Shown: positions 42,194 through 52,163 of the stretch, piece after piece
Layout: every line of letters starts with the position of its first letter
Numbering within the stretch: position 1 is the stretch's first letter
Assembly (NCBI RefSeq): GCF_000253255.1
Contig: NC_015583.1
Span: 434,001-498,000, forward strand
Direction: 5' to 3'
Source: Novosphingobium sp. PP1Y
Lineage (GTDB): Bacteria > Pseudomonadota > Alphaproteobacteria > Sphingomonadales > Sphingomonadaceae
Length of the DNA: 64,000 nucleotides
Made by a program: the position numbers and the translations under genes
Notes under the pieces: generated by a model
Told to the model about the DNA's origin: nothing
Databases searched by the model: none
Seen by the model: the letters and a program-made list of their open reading frames with translations, nothing else

Positions 42194-44881
42194 TCAGGCG
42201 CTGGGGCGCACTTCAATGGTTGAGACGATTGCATCGCCCTTGCGGGGCAGGAACTGCAGATCGATCGCGTTTTCGGTGACATCCAATGTGACCGTGCGAG
42301 CGACCAGCGTGATTGGCGCCCCTGCTTCCTTGGCCACATCCAAGGCGGCAATAACGGTCTTTCCGTTGGCCTTCACATCGAAGACGCGCTCTCCCGCAGT
42401 GGCCTTCGGTTCTAAGAAACGCAGGGTTATGCTGTAGCGGCCCGGCTCAACCGGGAGGCGATAGCTGAAGGTGCCTTCCCGGAAGGTGGCGAGCTGCGCA
42501 TGTTCCTCATCGGGGACGATGGGTGCAAGAACAGGTGGTCGTCCGCGTGGATGCTGGTCGGTCGAGCCCGCCCTTCCCCCATTGAAGAACGTATCCGATC
42601 CGTAACCCGGCGCAGCGACGAGCGCACCGCTATCGATATAGTAGGCGCTGGCCCTCGAGGCATCGAGGTTCCACGAAACGGCATCTCGCACGTCCCTGTC
42701 GGCAAAGCTTCCCACTGCCTCCACCGTATTGGCGCCTGCACTCAGCTGCACACCGGACCAGACACAAACGAGGTTATCGCATTTGCCCTGCTCACCGAGG
42801 TCCTTGCCGTTCAAGAACAGCTTGGTGCGAGGAGCGTTACTGTAAACGCTGATATCGGTCGTGGGATAAGCGCGCTGAACGTAACGGCGGCCATTCACAT
42901 GAACGGTAGGCTGATCTGACCAGTGCGCGCGATAGTAATAAAACGCGTCCTTGCGGATTCGCCCGTCATAGCTGACCAGCCCCTTGGTATTGATATCCTT
43001 GGCGTCCCCTTCCGTTCGCGTCACCGTCGCGAAATCGAACGCGTTCCACAGCCAGCTGGCGAAGAGGAACGGTCGCTCCTCGAGGTACGGCCATGTCTTT
43101 TCGTGCAGCCAGGATTGATATTCCTCCGGCTGATCGTGCCCGCCCATGTCGAAAGGACCGCCCAGCGGATTGTCCGTATGGATCGAAAGGGCCCCACCTG
43201 CACCATATTCGGTAATCGCCTGGGGTTGCGATGGCCGTTTTGCATGCAAAGCATCGAAATGCGGGCCTACTTCCTCCGGCTTTCCGTAATACCAGCCGAA
43301 ATAGCGGTTGCCGCCCGAAACCGGGACGGCATTGGCGACTATCGGCACATCGGGCATATCGCGGTCTTCACAGCACGTAGCGAGCGCAGCGGACCGATCC
43401 GGGTCTTCGCGCCGGACAATGGCCGCTAGCTCTTCCAGCATCGGGGTCGGATCGCTGGGACTGACCTTCAATCCACGACCAAGAAAATCCGGACGCATCG
43501 GTCCGAAGTCAACTTCGTTGGCAATACCCCACAGTGCAACGGAGGGATGATTGTAATTCTGGCGGATCAGCTCGACCAATTGCTGCCGGGCCTGTGCCAT
43601 GATTTCAGGGGGCGCATCGCCCTGCGCCTGGTCCAGCGTCCAGGCCGTGACAAGCGCGATTTCATCCCAGAGAACCAGTCCGTATTTGTCTGCCAGGTCA
43701 TGAATGGACTGGCCATGCTGATAGTGTGTCAGCCTGATGGTATTCGCGCCCATGTCGCGGACGGTCTCAAAGCGATCCGCGATCTGGGACTTTGTCATCG
43801 CCCAGCCGGATTCCATACCGTCCTGGTGCAACCCTACGCCGTGGAGCGCAACATGCTGGCCATTGATGAAAAAGCCCTTTTCCGGGTCGATCCGGAACTG
43901 CCGGATCCCGAACGATTGCTTGGCACGGTCAAGCAACCGACCATTGCCGTCGCGCAGTTCGGATTCGAGCGAATAGAGATAGGGGTCCGCCGTTCCCTGC
44001 CAAAGGTGCGCATCGGGCACCGTCAATTCCTGCGAGACCTCTACCTTCGCACCGCTCTGCAGATGGAACGGGGATACCGAGCGCGCGACAATCGTGCCGT
44101 CAGCCGCGACAAGACGCGTCACGACACTGCCATGCACTGGACCGGAACGCTCGGTGGAAAGTTTGGACTCCACGGATACCGTCGCAGCGCCTGACGCAAT
44201 GCTCTGAGTCCGGGCATAGATTCCGGGGCCACCGAAATCGTCCATGGCAAAATGCGTGGCATCGGTCACAATCAACCGCACGGGACGGTATAGTCCGCCC
44301 TGAACGAAGAAATCCCCTGCCAGCGGCAGCGTGTTGGCCGTCGCATTGCCCGGCTGAGGTTCGCTATTGTCTACCCTAACTGCCAGGAAATTGCGCCCTC
44401 CCTTACGGATCGCATCGGTCGCGTCGAAACGAAACCGCGAGAAACCGCCGGCATGTGCGCCCAATCGTTTGCCATTGAGCCACACTTCGGCAGTGCGGCT
44501 CGCTGCATCGAATTCAAGCCAAACTCTCTTGGTGGGCCCGGTCGCCGGACTAACAAAGGAAAGGCGATACCACGCCACCCCCATATACTTGTCGATCTTA
44601 CGCCCGGAGGAGCCCGGGACATGGGCGGAGGCGTCGTACTCACCAATCCTGTTCCATGTGTGCGGAACCGTGACAGTCGACCAGTCTCGATCGTCGAACT
44701 CGGGAGATTGCGCAGGAATGTCTCCCTTGCGGAAGCGCCAACCCTCGCCAAGTTCAACGACGGTTCGCAATCCGTCCGCCTGTTGCGCGTGGGATGCAGC
44801 TAAGGCCGGCGTAGTCACAGGGAGTAGGCAGGCCCCGGCAATCGCCATCCAAGCCAGTCGATCATATTTCACCAAGACCAT
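42194..44881 (-). CDS. Glycoside hydrolase family 2 (beta-glucuronidase/galactosidase type) with C-terminal malectin-like domain
   Basis: About 895 residues: signal peptide (RLAWMAIAGACLLPVTTPAL), sugar-binding and Ig-like domains, and a TIM barrel with acid/base Glu456 (WGIANEVD) and nucleophile Glu558 (ITEYGAGG). A malectin-like domain lies at the C-terminus (GRYSITLRFLEPKATAGERV, FDVKANGKTVI). NTK at 631-633 fits the Asn-x-Lys motif that holds the carboxylate in beta-glucuronidases, although similar triplets occur in GH2 galactosidases. The hexuronate operon favours glucuronidase. GAGGGAG abuts the ATG at 44881, so a TTG or GTG two to three codons later may be the true start. Confidence 0.85.
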   Translation of the reverse strand: MVLVKYDRLAWMAIAGACLLPVTTPALAASHAQQADGLRTVVELGEGWRFRKGDIPAQSPEFDDRDWSTVTVPHTWNRIGEYDASAHVPGSSGRKIDKYMGVAWYRLSFVSPATGPTKRVWLEFDAASRTAEVWLNGKRLGAHAGGFSRFRFDATDAIRKGGRNFLAVRVDNSEPQPGNATANTLPLAGDFFVQGGLYRPVRLIVTDATHFAMDDFGGPGIYARTQSIASGAATVSVESKLSTERSGPVHGSVVTRLVAADGTIVARSVSPFHLQSGAKVEVSQELTVPDAHLWQGTADPYLYSLESELRDGNGRLLDRAKQSFGIRQFRIDPEKGFFINGQHVALHGVGLHQDGMESGWAMTKSQIADRFETVRDMGANTIRLTHYQHGQSIHDLADKYGLVLWDEIALVTAWTLDQAQGDAPPEIMAQARQQLVELIRQNYNHPSVALWGIANEVDFGPMRPDFLGRGLKVSPSDPTPMLEELAAIVRREDPDRSAALATCCEDRDMPDVPIVANAVPVSGGNRYFGWYYGKPEEVGPHFDALHAKRPSQPQAITEYGAGGALSIHTDNPLGGPFDMGGHDQPEEYQSWLHEKTWPYLEERPFLFASWLWNAFDFATVTRTEGDAKDINTKGLVSYDGRIRKDAFYYYRAHWSDQPTVHVNGRRYVQRAYPTTDISVYSNAPRTKLFLNGKDLGEQGKCDNLVCVWSGVQLSAGANTVEAVGSFADRDVRDAVSWNLDASRASAYYIDSGALVAAPGYGSDTFFNGGRAGSTDQHPRGRPPVLAPIVPDEEHAQLATFREGTFSYRLPVEPGRYSITLRFLEPKATAGERVFDVKANGKTVIAALDVAKEAGAPITLVARTVTLDVTENAIDLQFLPRKGDAIVSTIEVRPSA

Positions 44882-44939
44882 CTCCCTCGTCTCGTTTCTT
44901 TCGTGCCACCGGCGCGATCCAGCGCTGCCGGATCTGGAG

Positions 44940-45896
44940 TTATCGCCTTGGCTCCGCAAGAGCATTCGGCTCGGTGCGCCCATAAGGCGCCGAAGGATCG
45001 CGCTGCGGAATGGCGCCCGGATGCATGACGCACCAGCCGGCAAGCCGATGTCCGGCCAGCGCGGACTCGAGTACCGATGCGCCGCGCATGCGTGCTGCCA
45101 GGTAAGCGGCGTTGAAGGCGTCCCCTGCCCCGCTCGTATCGACAGGCGTAACAGCCAAGGGCACGGCACAGGCATTTCCGTCAGGAAGCATGCAGCCGCG
45201 CGCGCCCAGTTTCACGATCACTTCCTCGCAGCCCAGCCCTTGCCAATGCGCAGCGACGGCGACTTCGTCTCGCGCATCGCACAGCTGTGCTTCATCTTCA
45301 AAAGTAGGCAGACCGATATTGGCGAGCGCGATGGCCTGATCACGCCAGTATTGCGCCGCTTCGCGCGATTCCCAGAGCAAGGGGCGGTAGTTGCTGTCGA
45401 AAGCGACAAGTCCTCCCGCCTCTCGCACCGCCTTTGCCAGAAGGATGAGGTCCCTGCGGCCCTGCGGCGGCAGGATCGCCATCGAGATCAGCGAGAAATA
45501 GAGCAGATCGGCCGCTTCGGCCTTGGCGATTGCCTCCTCGATCTCGGAGATCTCGAACATGGCCCGTGCCGCGCTGCTTTCTCGCCAATAGGTGAAGCTG
45601 CGCTCGCCTTCGAGGTTGGTCGAGATCGCGTAGAGACCGGGTCGGCGCGTCGGGTGGGTCGCGACAAGGCTGCAATCGATCCCTTCGCTTTCCCAGGCGC
45701 GGCGCAAGTTCTCACTGAACGGACAACTGCCCAATGCAGTCATGTAGGAGACCCGGTGGCCGGACCGTGACAGGTGCACTGCTGTGTTGAGGGTATCTCC
45801 CCCAAATCCCATGCGCCAGCCTTCGGCTCCGCCGGGTTGGCGCGAGAGTTCCAGCATGCATTCGCCGAGGCAGACGATCCTGCGCACTTCAGTCAT
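44940..45896 (-). CDS. kdgK: 2-keto-3-deoxygluconate kinase (PfkB family)
   Basis: About 318 residues of ribokinase/PfkB type: LGECMLELSRQPG, GFGGDTLNTAVHLSRSG and the anion-hole/catalytic motif DTSGAGDAFNAAYLA. It phosphorylates KDG to KDPG, the entry to the Entner-Doudoroff pathway. It lies 15 bp after the mannonate dehydratase, whose product is KDG, which supports the assignment. A TTG at 45902 two codons earlier has a better-spaced GGTGAG and may be the real start. The KDPG aldolase is not in the window. Confidence 0.85.
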   Translation of the reverse strand: MTEVRRIVCLGECMLELSRQPGGAEGWRMGFGGDTLNTAVHLSRSGHRVSYMTALGSCPFSENLRRAWESEGIDCSLVATHPTRRPGLYAISTNLEGERSFTYWRESSAARAMFEISEIEEAIAKAEAADLLYFSLISMAILPPQGRRDLILLAKAVREAGGLVAFDSNYRPLLWESREAAQYWRDQAIALANIGLPTFEDEAQLCDARDEVAVAAHWQGLGCEEVIVKLGARGCMLPDGNACAVPLAVTPVDTSGAGDAFNAAYLAARMRGASVLESALAGHRLAGWCVMHPGAIPQRDPSAPYGRTEPNALAEPRR

Positions 45897-45911
45897 TCCC
45901 AACCAGCGATC

Positions 45912-47120
45912 TCACCAGTTCCACATCGTGCCATCCTCGAGCCGCGCGACCGGCAGATAGGCTGGCTTGTAAGGGTATTTTGCGGCGAGTTTCTCATCGA
46001 TGTCCACACCATGCCCCGGGGTTTCGCCGACGAACAGCTCGCCCTCGTCGAACCGGTAATCGTGCGGGAAGACCGCGTCCGTTTCCTCGGTGTGACGCAT
46101 GTACTCCTGGATACCGAAGTTGGGCACCCAGGTGTCGAAATGCAGCGCACATCCCATGGTGACCGGCGACAGGTCGGTGGCACCATGGCAGCCGGTGCGG
46201 ATCTGGTAGAGAGCCGCCAGGTCTGCGATCCGACGCAGATGCGTGATCCCGCCTGCCCCGACTACCGTTGTACGAATATAGTCGATGAGCTGGTTCTGGA
46301 TGAGGTCCTTGGCGTCCCAGATCGTATTGAAGATCTCTCCCACCGCCAGCGGGGTGACGGTATGCTGACGCACGAGCCTGAAAGCTTCCTGGTTCTCGGC
46401 CGGCGTGCAATCCTCAAGCCAGAAGAGCTGGTAGGGCTCAAGCATCTTGCCGAGATTTGCCGCCTCTTGCGGGGTGTAGCGGTGATGTCCGTCGTGCAGC
46501 AGGTGGTGATCGAAACCGTAAGTCTTGCGAAGTTCCTCGAAGAGCTTGGGCACATAGTTCAGCGCCTTGCGCGTATCCCAGCCCGTCACCGAAGGAAGCG
46601 CAGCGTCAGCCGGTTCGTAGTAAAGCTTCCCGCGCCCCACGCCATAGGCGTCCTTGATGCCCGGAACACCGGTTTGTGCGCGGATCGCCTTATAACCCAT
46701 GTCGATATAGTGGCCCACCGCCTCGACGGTCTCACCAATGTCGGAGCCATTGGCATGACCATAGACCATCACGCCGTCACGACTGCGCCCACCGAGCAAT
46801 TGATACAGCGGCATCCCGGCCATCTTGGCCTTGATATCCCATAGCGCCATGTCGACTGCGGCGATCGCCCGCATGGTGACCGGCCCGCGCCGCCAGTAGG
46901 CTCCGCGGTACAGGTATTGCCAGATATCCTCGATCCTGCGCGGATCCATGCCGATCAGGCAAGGAATGACGTGATCTTCAAGATAAGCGACGACCGCAGT
47001 CTCACGCCCGTTGAGAGTGCCATCCCCGATGCCGTAAACGCCCTGGTCCGTGATGATCTTGAGCGTGACGAAGTTCCGTCCCGGGCACGTCACAATTACC
47101 CTGGCAGACTCAATTTTCAT
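45912..47120 (-). CDS. manD: D-mannonate dehydratase ManD (enolase superfamily)
   Basis: A 402-residue enolase-superfamily protein, the usual ManD length. The catalytic Arg147, Tyr159 and His212 and the metal ligands Asp210, Glu236 and Glu262 fall at the positions known for the Novosphingobium-type enzyme when counting from MKIESARV. It dehydrates D-mannonate to 2-keto-3-deoxygluconate. It is the first gene of the operon ManD, KdgK, GH2, MFS, and is divergent from the uronate isomerase gene. GGGAAG precedes the ATG at 47120; a longer frame to 47216 lacks support. Confidence 0.95.
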   Translation of the reverse strand: MKIESARVIVTCPGRNFVTLKIITDQGVYGIGDGTLNGRETAVVAYLEDHVIPCLIGMDPRRIEDIWQYLYRGAYWRRGPVTMRAIAAVDMALWDIKAKMAGMPLYQLLGGRSRDGVMVYGHANGSDIGETVEAVGHYIDMGYKAIRAQTGVPGIKDAYGVGRGKLYYEPADAALPSVTGWDTRKALNYVPKLFEELRKTYGFDHHLLHDGHHRYTPQEAANLGKMLEPYQLFWLEDCTPAENQEAFRLVRQHTVTPLAVGEIFNTIWDAKDLIQNQLIDYIRTTVVGAGGITHLRRIADLAALYQIRTGCHGATDLSPVTMGCALHFDTWVPNFGIQEYMRHTEETDAVFPHDYRFDEGELFVGETPGHGVDIDEKLAAKYPYKPAYLPVARLEDGTMWNW

Positions 47121-47446
47121 GGTGGCCACTTCCCTCGGAACCGTAGACTTGTATGAACCGGAATTCTTGACACTGCCGCATTGGTCTGTCAATAGGATTG
47201 TAACTGGTTTGACCAATATACAGCAGGGCGATAAGTGGCAGAAAACTCAGGACCGCCCTCCCCCCCACCGGAGCCCCGCCATGGGACTCTCGATGATCAA
47301 AGTCAGTCGGGGCCACCCGGCTCTTCGCGGGCTTTATCGCCGTCCTTGATAACCTGCCTGTGACAAACGATGAACAGGCGATGGATAGGAAGCGCCAAGA
47401 CAATGACCCGCCGCCAGTTTGATGCGCCTCTTGCACGGTGAATGAA
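47121..47446. promoter_or_regulatory. Divergent hexuronate promoter with FadR/UxuR-type boxes
   Basis: Two boxes lie close together: TTGGTctgTCAAT (47181-47193, imperfect) and ACTGGTttgACCAAT (47203-47217, core TGGTttgACCA). They sit between the operons for ManD (minus) and UxaC (plus), as expected for UxuR-like control. No gene is seen in the 326 bp. Confidence 0.6.
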
Positions 47447-48847
47447 ATGACCAGAACACTCGAATTGCACCCGGACCGGTTGCTGCCTGCCGACCCTTCG
47501 ACTCGCGCCATCGCCCGCGAGCTCTATCAAAGCATCGCTTCGCTGCCGATCATCAGCCCGCACGGACACACGGACCCGCATTGGTTCGCCGCCAATGAAA
47601 CATTTGGCAACGCTGCAGACCTGCTCCTTGCCCCTGATCACTATGTGTTCCGGATGCTCTATTCCCAAGGTGTGGATCTGCAAGATCTGGGAATTGGCAA
47701 GTCCGATGCCGATCCGCGCGAGGCGTGGCGTCTCTTTGCAGAACGATACCACCTGTTCCGCGGTACGCCTTCGCGCATATGGCTGGATTGGGTCTTCGCA
47801 GAAGCTTTCGGGATCGACGTCATCCTGGAAGCGCGGACCAGCGACCTTTACTTCGACGCGATAACAGCCAAACTGGCCACGGATGCATTTCGGCCACGTG
47901 CGCTTTTCGAACGTTTCAACATCGAAGTCATCGCGACGACAGAAGGGCCGCTCGACCGGCTTGAACACCATCAGGCCATTCGCAAGTCGGGTTGGTCGGG
48001 ACGCGTCATCACGGCCTATCGTCCGGATCCGGTCGTCGATCCGGAGTTCGAGGGCTTTCACGACAACCTGGCCAAACTGTCGGAACTGACCGGTGAAGAT
48101 TGTCATTCCTGGACCGGATATCTTGACGCGCACCGCAAGCGGCGGGCTTTCTTCGCACAAATGGGCGCGACGAGCACCGATCACGGTCACCCGACTGCAC
48201 GCACGGCCGACCTCTCGGCTGGCGAAGCCGAGGACCTGTTTGCGCGCGTCATAAGGAAGAACTGCAGTGCGGCAGACGCGGAACTCTTCCGCGCGCAGAT
48301 GTTGACCGAAATGGCAGCCATGAGCCTTGACGACGGGCTCGTCATGCAACTTCATCCCGGTGCCTATCGCAATCACAACAGAGACATCTTCAAGGCCTTC
48401 GGACGGGATAAGGGAGCGGACATTCCTTCGCGCACCGAATACGTCTCTGCCTTGAAGCCCCTGCTGGATCGCTTCGGCAACCGCCCGGACTTCACGCTGA
48501 TCCTCTTCACCCTCGATGAGAGCGTCTATGCGCGCGAACTGGCACCTCTGGCCGGGCATTACCCCTGTCTCCGGCTCGGGCCCGCGTGGTGGTTCCACGA
48601 CAGTCCGGAGGGCATGCGACGCTTCCGCAAGGCAACGACGGAGACCGCCGGCTTCTACAATACGGTCGGCTTCAACGACGACACACGTGCCTTTCTCTCG
48701 ATCCCGGCCCGGCACGATCTTGCCCGCCGCATAGATTGCGGTTTCCTCGCCGAACTGGTGGCCGAGCATCGGCTGAACGACTGGGAGGCCGCCGAGTTGG
48801 CCCAGGACCTTGCCTACAATCTCGCCAAGAAGGCCTATAAGCTGTGA
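47447..48847 (+). CDS. uxaC: Uronate isomerase
   Basis: About 466 residues of the amidohydrolase-fold uronate isomerase family. The metal motif SPHGHTDPHWFA is at the N-terminus, then WLDWVFAEAFGI and LHPGAYRNHN, and a C-terminal GLAWWF-like motif LGPAWWFHDSPEGMRRFRK. It converts D-glucuronate to D-fructuronate (and galacturonate to tagaturonate). A GTG at 47438 or the ATG at 47447 may be the start; neither has a strong ribosome site. The stop overlaps the GTG of the next gene. Confidence 0.95.
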   Translation: MTRTLELHPDRLLPADPSTRAIARELYQSIASLPIISPHGHTDPHWFAANETFGNAADLLLAPDHYVFRMLYSQGVDLQDLGIGKSDADPREAWRLFAERYHLFRGTPSRIWLDWVFAEAFGIDVILEARTSDLYFDAITAKLATDAFRPRALFERFNIEVIATTEGPLDRLEHHQAIRKSGWSGRVITAYRPDPVVDPEFEGFHDNLAKLSELTGEDCHSWTGYLDAHRKRRAFFAQMGATSTDHGHPTARTADLSAGEAEDLFARVIRKNCSAADAELFRAQMLTEMAAMSLDDGLVMQLHPGAYRNHNRDIFKAFGRDKGADIPSRTEYVSALKPLLDRFGNRPDFTLILFTLDESVYARELAPLAGHYPCLRLGPAWWFHDSPEGMRRFRKATTETAGFYNTVGFNDDTRAFLSIPARHDLARRIDCGFLAELVAEHRLNDWEAAELAQDLAYNLAKKAYKL

Positions 48848-50214
48848 TATCAAGACGAACCGATCGAACCGCGCTGCAGCAAATTCAAGTGCAGGAACGA
48901 TTTGGTTACGATCGGGACCGCGGGACGGTGGGTATCGTCCACTTCGGGATTGGCGCATTCCATCGTGCGCATCAGGCCTGGTATACGGACAAGGCCATGG
49001 ATGCTGGCGACAGTGAGTGGATGATCCTGGGCGTTTCGCTGCGATCTGGCGGCGTTTCACTCGAGATGAAGCCTCAAGACGGCCTCTACACGGTGACCGA
49101 GCGCTCAGGGGAAGACATGCGATCACGCCTCGTCGGCGCTGTTCAGGACGTGCTGCTTGCGCCAAATGAAAGTGACCGGTTGATACGGCAACTTGCGGAC
49201 CCGCAAACCCGGATCGTTACATTTACCGTTACCGAAAAGGGCTATTGCCAAACCCCGGAAGGCGCACTCGACTTCTCGCGTACGGATGAAGGCAGTTTTT
49301 ATCCCTACCTTGCCCAGGCCATGAGGCTTCGCAGCGAGGCCGGCATTTCCGGGCTTACCTTGCTCAGTTGCGACAATCTTTCGCACAATGGTCGCCAATT
49401 GAAGCGCCTCATACGCCAATACCTCGAAGCCCGCGCGCCTGATTTGATGACCTGGTTCGAGAATGAATGCCGCTGCCCCTCCTCCATGGTCGACCGCATC
49501 GTTCCGGCTCCTACCGATGCCGATCGAGCGGGGCTTGCGGAGCGCCTGGGCATGGAAGATCGTGCTGCCGTATTCACCGAGCCATTCAGTCAATGGGTCA
49601 TCGAAGACGATTTTGCAGGGGAGCGCCCGCGCTGGGAACGGGCCGGGGCTGAGCTGGTCGCCGATGTGTCATCATTCGAAACGGCGAAACTGCGCATGCT
49701 CAACGGCGCGCACTCTGCACTTGCCTATCTGGGGCTTCGGGCAGGACATGACTATATACATGAAGCTATCACCGATATGCGCCTGCGTCCCATCGTGGAA
49801 GGGCTCATGCGAGATGAAGCCGCGCCGACGATATCCGTATCTCCCGGCCAGGACCTCGCAGCTTATGCGACCTCCCTGCTCGACCGCTTCACCAACTCTG
49901 CCCTGAACCACCGCTTGGCCCAGATTGCGATGGACGGCAGCCAGAAAATCCCGCAGCGCTGGCTGGAAACGCTTGAAGCTAACCGGCAAATGGGACGTCC
50001 CTGTCCCTCGATCATTGCAGCCCTGGAGGCGTGGTTCGACCATTTGCGTGGAATGAACGGCACAGTGGAAGATCCATTGTCGGATCAACTGGCCAAGCTT
50101 GCAAAGGAGAGTTCGAACTCTTCTCTCGCGCTCTCGATGTTCGGCTGCCAGGGCATTCTGGCAGGAACCTGGAATATTTCGAACGACGAATTGAACGCTG
50201 CATTCGCCGAGTAA
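48844..50214 (+). CDS. uxuB: Fructuronate reductase (mannitol dehydrogenase family)
   Basis: The 456-residue polyol-dehydrogenase-family protein has the N-terminal Rossmann GIVHFGIGAFHRAHQAWYTD, the signature FTVTEKGYCQ and the mannitol dehydrogenase block KLRMLNGAHSALAYLGLRAG. It reduces D-fructuronate to D-mannonate, linking UxaC to ManD. The GTG start overlaps the uxaC stop by 4 bp, so the two are coupled. Mannitol dehydrogenase or tagaturonate reductase are related alternatives, but pairing with uxaC and manD favours fructuronate. Confidence 0.9.
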   Translation: MISRRTDRTALQQIQVQERFGYDRDRGTVGIVHFGIGAFHRAHQAWYTDKAMDAGDSEWMILGVSLRSGGVSLEMKPQDGLYTVTERSGEDMRSRLVGAVQDVLLAPNESDRLIRQLADPQTRIVTFTVTEKGYCQTPEGALDFSRTDEGSFYPYLAQAMRLRSEAGISGLTLLSCDNLSHNGRQLKRLIRQYLEARAPDLMTWFENECRCPSSMVDRIVPAPTDADRAGLAERLGMEDRAAVFTEPFSQWVIEDDFAGERPRWERAGAELVADVSSFETAKLRMLNGAHSALAYLGLRAGHDYIHEAITDMRLRPIVEGLMRDEAAPTISVSPGQDLAAYATSLLDRFTNSALNHRLAQIAMDGSQKIPQRWLETLEANRQMGRPCPSIIAALEAWFDHLRGMNGTVEDPLSDQLAKLAKESSNSSLALSMFGCQGILAGTWNISNDELNAAFAE

Positions 50215-50805
50215 CGGCCTTGCCAATGTTCATCTGGGCCCAAGGCGCGCTGATCAAAGCCGGATGAGGCCGGTGGCCGCTAGAGCCGGCGCATGCGACG
50301 TGGAAGCATGTCGAAGTGTGCATGCGCACAGGCCAATCTCGACAACCAACGCGCAGCCCGTTCGCGCGATCTCTCTTGTACACCTTCGGCCTTACGTGCA
50401 GCTATACCGAGGTGGTTATAACTTCCCCTCAGGCTTTGCATAAGCAGGCGGGGAGAGCGCTCACATCCTCGAAACGACGGTGAGGACATCGGCGCTCAAC
50501 CCAAAACCTCCAGGAAATTTGCAATCAAAAGCGCAGCTATTTCAGACAAGGGCTCGTCAAGGCCGCAATAGCCTTCGAATGCACGCACAAGATCGCCGCC
50601 TCAAGACAAGGTGCGAGAGCAAAGTCGCCGCCGCTACAGCTTGAGCCTCTGAAAAGCGGCCTCATGACACGCAACGCGGGCTTTCCATACGCAATGGATG
50701 ATATCCCCGCATCGACCGTACTTGCGCTGGCGTCATCAGCACACCTGGATGACAAGAACACCCATTCAACCTGCACCAGAACTATAGTTTTCGGGGATTT
50801 TTGAC
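50215..50805. other. Long intergenic region, no gene seen
   Basis: I see no frame with convincing protein character on either strand in these 591 bp. The last 60 bp (ACTATAGTTTTCGGGG) should hold the promoter and ribosome site of the barrel protein gene at 50806. Confidence 0.5.
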
Positions 50806-52032
50806 TTGTCAGTGAAATTCGACTTCGCCAGGCTTGCTCTTGTCAGCGGTCTCTCGCTCGCCGGTGGTTTGACTGTATTCGCGGAACAGGCGAATGCGGC
50901 GCCCTACAGCGACTATGCATCGACCCAAGGTGAAACGGCGATCGCGGGCGTGCTAGACCAGATCGCAACGCCGAGCGCGACACCTTATGGTCCGTTGCTC
51001 CAATCCATCGACGACCTTCCCGACGCCGCGTCGCAGGCTGACGCGCTGGGGCAGCTTACGCCGCGGGCCTACAAGCTGCTGCCCCGGCTTGCGATCCAGT
51101 CGATGGACAGTGCTGACAGGCAAGTCCGCGACTACCTGGCCGAGCGCCGGGACCGGATGCTCGACGCTCCGGCTGGCTCTGTACCGACCGGAGAAGAAAG
51201 CATCACCTTCATGCTGACCGGCGGCCTCAAGCAAGGCAATTACAAGGCGCGGGCAGACAGGCCTTCCGCCAACTCTGACAGCCGCTCGATCCGCGCCGGA
51301 ATTGATGTTACCGCGATGGACGGACTCATCCTTGGCGCCACGATCGGCATTGACGGCATCGACGCCAATCTCGATCGCGCCCAACACCCGCGCATTACCC
51401 AGTTCAATGCCAGTGTCGGGCCATACGCCAGCTACACCAACGGCAAAATCTATGCCGATGCGACAGCGGCCTATAGCCTGAGCCAGTACAAGTTGCGCCG
51501 ACAGGTCGCTTGGTCGGGCTTTTCGGACCAGCTTCGGGCAGGCGTGGAAGGCGATAACGCCTCGGCGACGGTCGAAGTTGGCGGCATCCTGCAGACCGGC
51601 GTCCTTCGGGCGCAACCTTTCGTCGGGCTGCAGTATCGCTACGCCGATGTAAGCGGGTTCATCGAGTATGGCGGTGATGCCGCATTGGCCGTTGCCGGAT
51701 ACAAGACGGAATCGGTACGCAGCAGTCTCGGCTTGCGAACATCGGCTGGACTGGAGCGCGGTTCCTGGAATATCCGGCCCACTGTTCGGGCTGAATGGCA
51801 ACGGGAACTCAATTCCCGTCCGGACAGCCGCGTCGAAGCCGCTTTCGCAAACGGCGACCTCCCGATCTTCACCTTGAAATCCTCACGCATGGCAAGGGAT
51901 GCCGCGATCGTGGGGGCGGGACTTAGCGCTGTCTACAATGACCGCACTGCAATCCGGATCGGCTACGATGGCGAATTCGCCTCCGACCGCCATATCCATG
52001 CCTTCACCCTCACCGCGAGCCGCCGCTTCTGA
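50806..52032 (+). CDS. Autotransporter-type outer-membrane beta-barrel protein
   Basis: The 408-residue protein has a signal peptide (LALVSGLSLAGGLTVFAEQA), a helical linker (LGQLTPRAYKLLPRLAIQSM) and a C-terminal barrel of roughly 280 residues with alternating strands (VGPYASYTNGKIYADATAAY, QPFVGLQYRYADV) ending ASRRF. Passenger sequence is almost absent, so it is an isolated autotransporter-like barrel. The start is a TTG with GGGGAT eight bases upstream; a GTG six bases on is possible. Its role is unknown, perhaps adhesion or envelope structure. Confidence 0.8.
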   Translation: MSVKFDFARLALVSGLSLAGGLTVFAEQANAAPYSDYASTQGETAIAGVLDQIATPSATPYGPLLQSIDDLPDAASQADALGQLTPRAYKLLPRLAIQSMDSADRQVRDYLAERRDRMLDAPAGSVPTGEESITFMLTGGLKQGNYKARADRPSANSDSRSIRAGIDVTAMDGLILGATIGIDGIDANLDRAQHPRITQFNASVGPYASYTNGKIYADATAAYSLSQYKLRRQVAWSGFSDQLRAGVEGDNASATVEVGGILQTGVLRAQPFVGLQYRYADVSGFIEYGGDAALAVAGYKTESVRSSLGLRTSAGLERGSWNIRPTVRAEWQRELNSRPDSRVEAAFANGDLPIFTLKSSRMARDAAIVGAGLSAVYNDRTAIRIGYDGEFASDRHIHAFTLTASRRF

Positions 52033-52163
52033 ACCAAACCGTCCAGCGTCGCTAACCTTCGGATTGGAGAGCCGAATTGCGGCCGGAATGAACATGATTG
52101 CGCAAGGCCTCCAGTGGGGAGTGGCTGTATGGTAACGTTTTGACGTTGAAAGCGGAGTGCTTG

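Noticed and set aside
42194..44881. Firm assignment of GH2 enzyme as beta-glucuronidase
   Set aside because: The Asn-x-Lys triplet also occurs in some GH2 galactosidases; only context supports glucuronidase.
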